Shown here: positions 23,570-34,105 of the stretch, piece after piece
Position numbering within the stretch: position 1 is the stretch's first letter
How the letters are laid out: every line of letters starts with the position of its first letter
Assembly: GCA_019009955.1 (NCBI GenBank)
Contig: CM032230.1
Coordinates: 10,465,501-10,529,500 of the forward strand
Reading direction: 5' to 3'
DNA length: 64,000 bases
Source of the DNA: Riptortus pedestris
Lineage: Eukaryota; Arthropoda; Insecta; Hemiptera; Alydidae
Notes under the pieces: generated by a model
The model's database searches: none
The model's input: the letters and a program-made list of their open reading frames with translations, nothing else
Told to the model about the DNA's origin: nothing
Position numbers and translations under genes: made by a program

Positions 23570-23730
23570 TATATATATATATAGATATAGATATATATAT
23601 ATAATTTTGAACGGACCTCATTTTCGTCATCTCCTGGGTAGGATCGATGGACATTTGAAGAAATTTTTCGAAACTCGCGTCATGAGTACGACCTCAATAG
23701 CTGATTTCCCTTAAGGGAAATCTGCTAATA
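23007..23730 (+). mobile_element. DINE-1-like element, short form
   Basis: Full length, with intact 5' end, perfect 3' palindrome and TCTGCTAA end. The core at 23469-23602 is not a simple TA run but mixes TA with GATA and CATA variants over about 130 bp. Confidence 0.85.
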
Positions 23731-24002
23731 AAAAATATAGGTTACAATAGATAACAGGTAATAACTCCTAGAGTGAGTATGGCTGTCTATAGCGGTGTCA
23801 GGCGGCTCTAGAGGTCCTAGGGAACAAGAATACCAGTGGGGCAGCCATATACATGTTTTTAATGGGGAAAACACTCTTTGGCACTTGATGACACCCAGTG
23901 GGACATATATAACCCAATGGTGGTCAAAGGGTTAAATAACAGTGGCCATGAACCCCCCCCCCCCAAATAATTAGGTAAAATGCAACGATTAAAAAAAAAA
24001 GG

Positions 24003-24828
24003 GAGCCCGTCCATGCAGGCGCTGCGTAAAATAAGCAGATTGCCCACCTGGTTTTACAATAGATAACACTACACACTGGTAACACTTAACACCACCGTGA
24101 ATAAATACAAAAGTGAATGAGAAATCTTTCATTCAGTTTTAATAATCTCCCAACGGAAAGCGTCTGAATTAAACAAACAGGACTGCCGAACGCTTAGAGC
24201 GGAACTGATAGAAATATTCTTCACCGGAAATAAAAATAATTACTGAAATATATCTGAATATAACATATTAATTATATTGAAAACTATTTACCATATTTAG
24301 TACTGAAATTTATAATGAATCACATTAATGTTTATGCCAATCACTCAAATTTTAGTAGTCCAAGACAAAAGAAGAGGGGGGGGGGGATGAACAGAACGTA
24401 TTGGCATATATCTCACAAAGTCAAATAAAAATAATATTTTGCATTTAACCTTGGAATAAAGTGGTTCATGTTATGACAGTTTATAATTAATATGATATGA
24501 GTATGAGTGGGTGCTTACTGATGGCCGAAATCTAAAATATTTCTCGGTTAATATTCAATATAGAGGGAATATGCATATAACAACATCTATAGGAACTTAC
24601 ATTGAAATGGGATTGGTTCTTTGCAAGTTTTCAATCCACCTTATAGCAACAGAGATATTCCGATTTTTCGAAAATCCTCTCCTCTAACCCCCTCCCTTCC
24701 ACTTGTCGGATTTCAGACTTTCATGAACTTGATCTTCATTCTTACATGAAACGTTTAAATATCGACTTTGGTAACAATCAGATAAAAATTGCGGCAATTA
24801 GAGCGTTAATAGAGAAATATACATATAC
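24003..24828 (+). mobile_element. DINE-1-like element, long form, diverged
   Basis: The body matches the long form (G10 run near 24377; CTCGGTTAATATTCAATATA). The 3' end is missing, replaced directly by the 5' end of another copy. Confidence 0.65.
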
Positions 24829-25110
24829 GCAGAGGCAGCGTACACTAAGCAGATTTCCCCAAAGGATGGTTTGACACACTACACATCTCTTTTCACCATA
24901 TAATATCTATTTCGAAGTAAAACTCCGATAAGAAGAGGGGGGGGGGACATAATGATAGCTGAAAACAAGGAAGTACGAATAACTCGCTTAATACAATACT
25001 TGAGTTACGAAGAAATGTATAAAACAATAATTGCAAAGCATCAATAGCTAAACAAGATTGGTTCTATAACATTTTTCGATCCAACTCATAATAACTTTAT
25101 TATGCAGGAT
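24829..25110 (+). mobile_element. DINE-1-like 5' fragment
   Basis: Starts with CGCAGAGGCAGCGTACACTA and GCAGATTTCCC, then a diverged long-form body with a G10 run near 24937. Truncated at its 3' side. Confidence 0.55.
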
Positions 25111-25528
25111 ACATGCAAATGAGTTGCGTGAAGGCCAAAATCAATTAACACTTTTACCGAAACACCGGTCTGAGAGGCCAGTAGAGAATTTTATATTTCA
25201 TGTATTGGTAGACCTGCTATTATTTGTGGGCTTTCCACCTCATTACCTGTAAGTCTTTCCTTCCTCTACACACAGAAAGTATTTTGGATTAATTTGTCAA
25301 CGCCATTCGACCTTGACTAGCTATTGCTCGTTTTGCTCCGGTATCGTGTACCTCTTGTTTCGGTTAACAGCCTACGTATAGTTGGTCTAAGATGCGGGGT
25401 AATTCGGTTTACGTATGTTGTCTACCTTTCATTATAGCTTGTAACACTGTTCGTATTCTTTTCGTGTGTTTTACATAGTATATGATTTGCTATGGAGCCT
25501 TCCACGAGCCATGGACCAATAAAACACT

Positions 25529-25923
25529 TGTAGCATCAATGGCCTCTCTATAACCTAAAACCCTTACTAGCTGCCACGTGGTCCCAATGACAGTGTTGCC
25601 AGGAACTAATTAACCTAATTTTAAAAGTAGCTACAACGCGGGGAGCAATCTTATAAATATCTCTGCAGTTAGTAGTGTAAAATTGAAGCCTGCTCCACTA
25701 CTCCGCAGTTGTGTGTGTGTTTGTGCTTTTGTGAACTCTGCTCCGAACCATTTTGGTTGTTGATCTATTCAAAATACCTATTGTTATTATTTATTGCCAT
25801 TATGTGGTTTCTTCAATCTTTTAATTTTCGACCAGTTGTTGTTTGGTTTTTTTTTATAAATTATAGTGCCTTATAACTTTCAAAGTTTTAGTTTATTGTA
25901 CATATAAAAACCCGTACATTAAA
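25529..25923 (+). repeat. 5' LTR of the Gypsy element
   Basis: 395 bp, begins TGTAGCA and ends near CCCGTACATTAAA. It aligns along its full length with 30096-30464. Most differences are one-base gaps, many of them in short homopolymers. Confidence 0.92.
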
Positions 25924-25925
25924 AG

Positions 25926-25938
25926 TGGTGACCCCACG
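25926..25938 (+). promoter_or_regulatory. Primer-binding site, tRNA-Trp type
   Basis: TGGTGACCCCACG starts two bases after the LTR. It matches the complement of the insect tRNA-Trp 3' end for ten bases and continues after a one-base gap. Confidence 0.65.
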
Positions 25939-25955
25939 ACAGCCGGACATTAAAG

Positions 25956-26870
25956 ATGGAAAACATTAGCAAAGACGTAAATCCTACGGAACTGGAGGAA
26001 GTCGGCGCTTACGGATTTTGGAACCTATCTTCCGGCTCGCCAAGCTTTTGGAGGGCAGATCCAGAACTTTGGTTTTTGCCAGGCTGAAGCAAGGTCTTCG
26101 GTGACAACCTCCAAGGTAACTAGCCTCTAGGATTAAATTCCAGTTAGTTATACTGCCAACCTAGACATTCGAAATTCTAAAGATTTGCTGATATAGTTTT
26201 AAAATCCCCCGGCTGACACATATGAAGCCCTTAAAAACCGGCTTCTCCACACATTCACGGAATCCGAAAACTTACGGATCCTGGCGACTTCTCGAAGAGA
26301 AACGTCCTATCCGAAAGGAGTAACGACCTTACCCAGCTCCTCAACGAATTGAAACGACTAGCTGGCGCGACTATACCCCCTAACCTCTTGACGTCATGTA
26401 TGGCTGAGTGCACTTCCCGACCGTATACAGGCCATGCTAGCCTGTTACACAACGAGGCCTCAGATGATAAACCTGGCCTGAGATTGCAGATCGTATCGCT
26501 GAAGTATATGAGCCCAGCAACCTCGAAGTACGCGCACAGAACACACAACCCTCACAAACACAACCTACCCAGCTATCAACAGCTGGAAGGGATGGACAGA
26601 TGCTCACCCTGGAAGTCACAGATCTGAAGAGCAAGATAGCACAATAGAGCGAACGGACCCTTCACATTCACACTCACGTCGACGTAGCCGTTCAAGCAGC
26701 AGGAGTGAAAAAGTTTTGTTTATTACCACGAGACCTTCCGGAAAAAGACACAGAAATGCAGACAGCCCGGTGAATGGAAGAACAACGTTCCGGCTCAGGA
26801 AAACTGTTAGCAGCGGGGCCGAGATGGCGGACGTCCTTCCGCTGGCACTCACCAACGCCGATTATTTGTG
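25956..26870 (+). pseudogene. Gag remains of the Gypsy element
   Basis: Starts at the ATG at 25956 (MENISKDVNP). The FWRADPELWF motif typical of this type of Gag follows, then a shifted frame with the YEALKNRLLHTF segment around 26220-26260. At least three frame changes. No CCHC knuckle could be assigned. Confidence 0.7.
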
Positions 26871-29560
26871 AATGAGAAAGAATCGGGAGAGAGATATTTA
26901 GTGGACACCAGGCTCATGTATTATCTGTGTTTCCCCAGCCAGGTCGCGGGATCGGAAGCATCCAACCAACTTCCCTTTGTACGCTGCCAATGGTACAACA
27001 ATCAAGACGTATGGGTAAGTCAGGAAGACACTTGAATATCGGACTCCAACGACCACTCCGGCCTGGACCTTCATCTGGGCAGACATCAGTAGCCCCATCA
27101 TCGGCGCCCGACCTTCTCTTCCACCAACAAATAATCGTCGAACTCAGAGGTCGTCAGCTCCTAGACGCAAAAACGGGTCTCACAGCAAAGGGAACCATAG
27201 TCACGACTCCAAAATACCCACGGTATGATTCAGTTCCCGCCTGTTGAGTGGTATTACGACCTACTACGCAAATACCCATCCATTACACGCCCGTCAACCG
27301 TCCTGCAGAAACCAAATCATAACATCCAGCACTTCATCGAGACGAAGTGGCCCGACCCGTCACAGCAAAAGCTCGACGCATCCCACCTGAGCGTTACAGG
27401 GCTGCAAGGGAGTGAATTCCTCAAAATGGTGGACGAAGGCATCTGCAGGCCGTCTAACAGCCCCTATTCAAGTCCGTTACATATATGTGGTAAAGAAAGA
27501 TGGCAAAACGCGAATTTTTGGGAATTTTACTACCGCCGACAAAACGAACAGACTGTTTTCCCGACAGATACGGTGTTCCAAACATACTGACTCTCAACAC
27601 CAATCTTAGCGGAAAGACCCTACTTCAGTAAGATTGACTCGCCTGAACAGGGCGTACTATCAGGTACATGTAGCTGAAGAAGACATTAATAAGACCGCAA
27701 GTAATAACACCCTTCGGTCTCTTCACACGAGTTCCCTGGTAATGTTGCTTCGGCCTTTGTAATGCTGCTTCAAACGTTCCAGCGCCTCATGGATAGTATT
27801 TTGGCACTACCCTATGTCTTCGTGTTACCTAGGATCGACATACTCGTATCATCCACCACCAAGGACGAACATCAAGCACACTTAGACAACGGTCTTCCGA
27901 ATACTGTAGCGAGCTATGGTCCTAACAATAAACCCCACCCAAGTGTGAGTTTGGCAAGACCGAGATCGAATTCTTGAGGCTATTCCTCGATATGACATGA
28001 CCTTATCAAGCCAACGAGTACTCAAGCCTCCCACTGCCAGCAAACAGGTTAACCAGATCTTGGAGTTTCCTCGACCCAGTACCAAGGGAAAACGTCGGCG
28101 TTTCTTGGGTATGCTGAATTTTTATAGGCGATTCATACCAAACGCAGCCGAACACCAGCATACCCTACACTCATTAGTAGGCAACTGCAAGAAGAGCGAT
28201 GCAACAGCTCTGGATATGGTCACAAGGAAGCAGACGCTGCATTTCGCCTATGTCAGCAAGACATCAAGTCGGCCCTCACTTTGTCACATCCATCCGACGA
28301 TGCCGAACTCTCATTGGCATGTGACGCGTCAAACACAGCCATCGGGGCGGTTCTTCAGCAACGTGAAGGATCAGGTTGGAAACCTCTTGGAATTTTTACT
28401 CCAAGACTCTGACGAAAGCAGAACAAGGTTTACTCCACTTACGACAGAGAGCTGGTCGCCGTACACGAGCAATACGTCACTTCAGGCCCTCGATCGAAGG
28501 ACGTAACATTCACCATACTCACCGACCACAAGCCGCTTGATCCACATGTTCCGACAACGCGCTGACACAGCCACGCCTATGAGGATCCGATTGGGTAAAC
28601 TTCATTCAGTCAGTTTTAAAACCGATATTCGACATGTAGCTGGAAATGACAATGTGGTCGCAGACACACTTCTCGAGGTTGGAGGAGATAACGCTTCCCG
28701 ATGACAACGAAAAAATTGCAGAGCTACAAGAGACGGACTCTGACATAAACGAGCTACCTTAAGCAACCCTGCCCTTTCGCTTAAGTGGATGAAAGTTCCA
28801 CATGCTACGAGGCCCCTTCTCTGCGAAACATGCACCTCACGGATGCGTCCGTACCTGCCTGCATCATTGAGACAATCGATTTTTACTCATATCCACAACC
28901 TCAGACCCACCCGGGTATACGCGGGTCAAGGAGACTCATTGCCCAACGATTCTTCTGGCCAAACATGAATGTTAGACATTGCCACCTGGGCACGTGCTTG
29001 TGTCGCTTGTCAGCGGAGTAAGGTACATCACCACACTGTCACGCCCCCGGGAACCTTTGCCACAAGTGCTCGCTTCGAGCACGTCCACATAGATATTATT
29101 GGACCACTCCCAACGTCGGACGGCAAACGTTATTGCCTTACTATGGCAGATAGGTTTACCAGGTGGCCTGAAGCTGAGCCAATCGAAGACATCAGTGCAG
29201 ACACGATATCCAGAGCCCTACACAGGACTTGGATCTGTCGCTATGGGTCCCTACTAGAATTACGAGGGACCAAGGGCGGCAGTTCGAGAGTCAAATATTC
29301 TGCAAGCTCGGACACACATTCTCGGGATCAAACGTACTAGCACAACTCCTTACCATCCACAAAGTAATGGCTGTATTGAACGGTGGCACAGAACACTCAA
29401 AGCAGTTCTCACAGCTCACCTCATCGGCTCATCGAGATGGACTGACCTGCTGCCCAAAGTACTTCTTGGTCTAAGAGCAGCAGTGCGCGATGATAACACC
29501 AGTAGTGCAGCAGAACTGGTATTCAGGCAGCCCTACGGTTGCCTGGTGAATTGCTCGCAA
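26871..29560 (+). pseudogene. Pol remains of the Gypsy element (PR, RT, RNase H, IN)
   Basis: The protease active-site region near 26900 is shifted (VDT then a broken GA/S). The RT N-terminus at 27225-27590 has the HFIET, GICRPSNSPYSSPLH pattern. The catalytic YxDD box near 27800 reads FVLPRIDILVSS, so it is damaged. The RT connection at 28075-28140 is intact (RRFLGMLNFYRRFIPNA). RNase H pieces run from 28250 to 28560. Integrase has HPGIRGSRRLIAQRF with C-x2-C near 28990-29010, the HIDIIGPLP core near 29080 and RDQGRQFES near 29245. Stops and frameshifts throughout. Confidence 0.85.
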
Positions 29561-30095
29561 GCCACCAACGACCTGAGGATCCCGAGGAGCTACCTGTCGA
29601 AGGCTTGAGGGACGCACATTCGACCAGGGCACCCCTTCCGACCAATCACCTCACCGTCCCAGCAGCAGCCAAAACCTTTGTTCCTTAAGGACAACTCAGG
29701 GATCTGCTCACTCATGTGTTCCTACGAGATGATACAGTCCCGCCAACCCCTAACCACCACCATACTCATGGGACCTCATCTCCGGTAGCTGGAACCGACA
29801 GGCACGAAAGACTATTCAAGATTAAACTTCCTATCGGGACCAAGAAACCGGTCTCACTCGACCGTCTGAAGTCCAGCCTACATCATCCTGGACTGCAGTC
29901 GCAACAAGACCTTACCCAACCCCGTCAGCACATACAGCAGACCCTCTGCGAATCGCCCAGACAACACTGCACCCTTCCAACCAGTTTTCAGCCCAAGACA
30001 CAGCCACACAAGCGGAACAACCACACCAGACTCGTCGAGGAAGACCCATCAGACTTCCTGCCCGCTTGCATGAATCAGTCATTGGGGGGAGGAGA

Positions 30096-30464
30096 TGTAG
30101 CAGCTGGGCCTCTCTATAACCTAACCCTTACTAGCTGCCACGAGGTCCCAATGACAGTGTTACCAGGAACTAATTTAATCTAATATTAAGGTGGCTACAC
30201 TGCGAGCAATCTGATAATATCCTGCAGTTAGTAGGTAAAATTGACCGTTGACTCTCGCAGTTGTGTTTGTTGTGTTTTTGTGAACTCTGCTCCGAACCAT
30301 TTTGTTGTTATCTATCCAAAGACCAATTGTTATTATTTATTGCATTTTGTGTTCTTCAATCTTTTATCTTTCGACCAGTTGTTTGTTTTTGTTTTTTTAT
30401 AAATTATAGTACCTTATTACTTTCAAGTTGTTTTGTTGTACGTTATAAAAACCCGTACATTAAA
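30096..30464 (+). repeat. 3' LTR of the Gypsy element
   Basis: 369 bp, begins TGTAGCAGC directly after the polypurine tract. It is 26 bp shorter than the 5' LTR, mostly because of scattered single-base deletions. Confidence 0.92.
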
Positions 30465-30468
30465 CACT

Positions 30469-30734
30469 CATCGTCACGATCTGTATATCTTACAGATGAC
30501 AGTGATTTCAATGAAAGGATTAAAAATGACAATAATAGATTAAATGTGATACAAGTTATTCAAACAATAAATAAAAATAACGAATTTGTTGATGGGAATT
30601 AGTATTAACCCTTCCAGGCCTGTGCGACCGGATGATTCGGTTTACGTCACGGAATTCATGTTTCGGTAAGAGTGTTAAGATTTTGCCTTCTTATCATACT
30701 CAATATTTAACTGTTTCAACACTAAAGATCATAT
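30469..30734. other. Flank of the Gypsy insertion, possible piggyBac-type end
   Basis: TTAACCCTTCCAGGCCTGTG at 30606 looks like a TTAA-flanked piggyBac terminus. A short open frame before it (DDSDFNERIKNDN) is acidic like piggyBac N-termini. The motif ATTCGGTTTACGT occurs both at about 25405 and about 30642, on either side of the Gypsy element. This suggests, weakly, that the Gypsy element sits in an older repeat. Confidence 0.3.
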
Positions 30735-30917
30735 TTCTTATTGACTGAAATCGGACCTGGAATAGTGGGAGGTTTGAAGGGGAGGAATTCGAAAATATTT
30801 TTGTTATAATGATTCGCATTATATCAAATAAAACGACTAAATATCCAGTTTGGTAATGATTAAAAAATAATTGCGACCGCTAGAGCGGTAAAAGACAAAC
30901 AAATATATATATATAGG
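30735..30917 (+). mobile_element. DINE-1-like fragment interrupted by mariner
   Basis: Central body (ACTGAAATCGGACC; AATTGCGACCGCTAGAGCGG) ending in a short TA core, where the mariner begins. Confidence 0.65.
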
Positions 30918-31460
30918 GTTGGGAAAAAGTAATTTCGGTTTATCCCAATAGTCGCGTATCGAAGTTGCTTATCTCTTGTAATCCTTATTCAGTGAAGCCA
31001 TACTATACCACATTTGAAAGGTCATAGTCCATAGAATATTCCAAATATCTCTACAGTTTCATTCATTTACTCAGTCAAACGTTATTGCGCTTTGAAAATG
31101 GAGATTTCAGAAGGCCATTTTCGTCATGTATTGCTTTTTTGCTTCCAAATAAGTATAAATGCAGCTCAAGCTCATCGAAAATTGTGTGGTGTTTATGGTG
31201 ATGTCTGTTTAAGTGAATGTCAGTGTCAGAACTGGTATGCTCGATCTCGTTCCGGAAATGTTGACCTTAATGATGAACCTCGCCCTGGCAGGCCAATTGT
31301 TGAACAAGTCGATTAAAATTAGAATCTTTCAGGCTGTCCAGGAAAATGTTATACGGTACACTAAGTGAGGCAAACATTAGTTCAGGCTCAGATTGAGATA
31401 TTAGATGGTGGCGGAGGCCAAGGTCCAGCAGCAACTGTAGCTCCTAGTCATTTCTTAATT
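30918..31460 (+). mobile_element. Cecropia-type mariner, 5' part
   Basis: The left end GGGTTGGGAAAAAGTAATTT follows TA. An ATG at 31098 opens about 72 codons of transposase N-terminus: FRHVLLFCF, then AAQAHRKLC, YGDVCLSE, QCQNWYARSRSGN and EPRPGRP. This is the helix-turn-helix DNA-binding domain. A stop follows at about 31314, the catalytic DD34D part is missing and no right end was found, so it is truncated at about 31.45 kb. Confidence 0.85.
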
Positions 31461-32442
31461 ATTAGAATTTCCAGTTCTTAAATTATTTCCATTTTGAAAT
31501 CCTAAAAATGTTTTATTTCATTTTATTTTATTTCTACATAGTTATCAGTCTTTATCAATGAGGATGTTTCAAACTTTTATTTAGCAGGAAAAAAAGTTAC
31601 TAGATAAATTTCATCAAAAAATCAGGCTAAATCTGATAAATTTATTACAAAAATAACAACAAAATAAACCACATCTTATAAAAAAGAAAAGAGAAAATAT
31701 GACACATTGTCATTTGGCACAACAATAAAATATGCATTAACATATTAATACAACATATAAGTTAACAAGTAAATCAATTTTAACTGTAATATATAGATAA
31801 TAAGATTCAAATGAATAATAATGTAATACAAAAATTAATACAGATGTAAAACTTATTTATATTCAGGCCATATTTTAGATTTTGAAAGTGAAGAAAACTT
31901 TGACAAAGGAGACAAAAAATAAAAATTAACGTCAACGTTTCTATAATAACAAACTAGGAGAAGCTACATTTTCTTTCAAAAGCACATTTTAGGGTTGTTT
32001 TTATTAGTAAGTTAATAAATTATTACTAAGTTATTAATTAAAAAATAAACATTAATGTTAATTAAGGTCAGTGGCACCAGGTAAGGTGCTTACCTAACTT
32101 AATAATCTTAAGCAAATTAAATGATAAGGGTATGCTTTTAAACTCAACACTAATTGCACGGATGGAATTAAACAATTTTTTGTATACACCTGTAATGATG
32201 GGATAAAAGTTACCCAGAAATTCCAAAGATCTAAGTGCAAAAAAACAAAGTGTTCATCAGATTAACAGTTATTTAGCAGTGAAATATAGATTAAGAGCAT
32301 AGAAAATCGGTGAACCCATCTCATCTGGGAAGAAAGAGCCATGAGAAAGATATTTACAGCTGTGAAGTTATTTATGCTGAACTGATGGACTTGTATGGCG
32401 AGCCAGATATCGTAAGTGATTGGTAAAAAGGGGAAGTGAGGC

Positions 32443-32521
32443 AGATCAAGAGACAAGCTATCCACAAATATGTCGAATGAACACCGGGTGGGTAAAGAGG
32501 AGGGGCAGGCCCATGTAGAGT
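32443..32521 (+). repeat. Inverted dispersed repeat, arm 1
   Basis: GAGACAAGCTATCCACAAAT, GAATGAACACCGGGTGGG and GGGGCAGGCCCATGTA match the reverse complement of 33511-33587. Possibly a LINE scrap, but no motif proves it. Confidence 0.6.
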
Positions 32522-32799
32522 ACTTGAATGGGTGGCCTTAGAGAAATTTAGTTCACCAGTTCGCTACTACAATGTCGGTGAGACAATGGACTTTAATTTT
32601 TTCAGATTCAGACTAAAAGCAAAAGTTGGTTGCTGGATTTTTAGGTACTACACTCCCACTGTGTATAATGAGACAAATGAGTTTATTGGAGATAAGTTAT
32701 TCCATGTCTTCCATCTTTAACAAAGGTTCTACATTGAGTTGATGATTCGTTATGTAAAAGTTCCTGTCAAAAATCTCCAAGGTCTATGATACCAACAGA

Positions 32800-32935
32800 A
32801 TATATATATACACCCACAGAAGTTTGAATGAACCCAATTTTTGCCATCTACTAGGTAGGAACGGTGGACATTGAAGGAAAATTTTGAAAACAGTTTTATG
32901 ACTACAAGTTGAATAGCTAATTTCTCTTAAAGAAT
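32800..32935 (+). mobile_element. DINE-1-like 3' fragment
   Basis: Short TA core followed by the diverged 3' block (CCATCTACTAGGTAGGAACG; TTGAATAGCTAATTTCTCTT). Confidence 0.55.
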
Positions 32936-33510
32936 ATTAAATGCTCTGATGGTGAAACTGTTTACCTTCCAAGAGTGGATAACCTTCCCATAAATCCAAC
33001 AGGTATTTCCCAATGACACCACAAGAGTTCCCTCTACTTCTATTAAATAAAACAAATAATATGTTTAGCTGCACTTATTTAAAATTCTTTCATTTTAAAA
33101 TCATATGCATATCTCTGTTCTATTTCATCACGTCGAAAAATGCCATAGAACATACTTTTTAGATCTTTATATAATAAGCAAAAAAGACTCTACAACTATT
33201 TTTTGTATCTTTAATATTTGCAATATTTTATTTTTGCCCTCCCTTTATACCTCTCCCTCTTCGTTAATTTTGATCAAAAGGGGATGCGTACAACAAGGTG
33301 TTGAAATTTTCTAAGGTTAGCCGTTTTTGAGTTATGTGAGATACGTACAGAAATTACACCGAAACTAGGCAAAATTGGTTCAGGAATGGACAAATGGATA
33401 ATTTTATTGAACTTTAAAAACCAAAATTTTTTACAATTACAATACTTTGTAAGAAATAAAAACTGGCCCTCAGTCCATGGAAGTCCTCCCTCTCAGGTCA
33501 TGCAGTCACC

Positions 33511-33587
33511 TTATATGTGGGCCTGCCCATCCTCCCACCTGATGTTCATACAACATATTTGTGGGTAGCTTGTCTCTTTGATGATCT
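33511..33587 (-). repeat. Inverted dispersed repeat, arm 2
   Basis: Reverse-complement partner of 32443-32521 (ATATTTGTGGGTAGCTTGTC). About 1 kb of unique DNA separates the arms. Confidence 0.6.
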
Positions 33588-34073
33588 CCAGGTGGCAACT
33601 CTACCATTAAAATTGTTGGAACCCCCAAAAATATTGTTATTATGTACTGAATAAAAAATGACAAATTACCAATATTATTAATCGAGTTATTTGCATTTTG
33701 TTGTTTTCAGAGTTCTTCGATTTCCCACTCCTACTTGTACTATAAAGTAATGCTGTAGCAATAAAGTAATGTATCATGAAATATATTACCTCCAGTTTAA
33801 ATACAAGGTATTGTTTGAATTGGGCCAGTGCTAATACAGAATCGATAACCATTTGATGTCATGTGTGACTCATACAAGTGAGAGATCTGTACATGGGGAA
33901 ATATTCTTAGTATATTGACTTGGGAATGAAAATCATTGCCTCAAATGTCAAGAAAGGGCTACAATGTAGTCAGTTTGATACATTTCTTTCCTTATTCATT
34001 CGTTAGTTTTACACTTTTGTGTATAATATCTATAATTAACCTAGACACTTCATAGACCTAGACACCTAGGCGT

Positions 34074-34105
34074 TAACCTAGTTACTTCTATAAGTAACTA
34101 GGTTA
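34074..34105. repeat. Perfect stem-loop
   Basis: The 14-bp arm TAACCTAGTTACTT and its complement flank a 4-base loop. No T-run or gene is nearby to suggest a function. Confidence 0.7.

Larger units (their letters stand above)
25529..30464 (+). mobile_element. Ty3/Gypsy LTR retrotransposon, CsRn1-like, full length but inactive
   Basis: A complete proviral layout: 5' LTR, primer site, gag-pol remains, polypurine tract GGGGGGAGGAGA just before 30096, and 3' LTR. CACT precedes the 5' LTR (25525-25528) and follows the 3' LTR (30465-30468), a 4-bp target duplication that could extend to AACACT. Motif order is Gag, protease, RT, RNase H, integrase, with integrase last as in Ty3/Gypsy. The primer site resembles the 3' end complement of tRNA-Trp, as known for the CsRn1/Kabuki clade. 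Frameshifts in every domain make it non-functional. No env-like frame is seen. Confidence 0.92.

Noticed and set aside
31092..31316. Host gene with a helix-turn-helix domain
   Set aside because: The terminal repeat, TA flank and motif order show it is a truncated mariner transposase.
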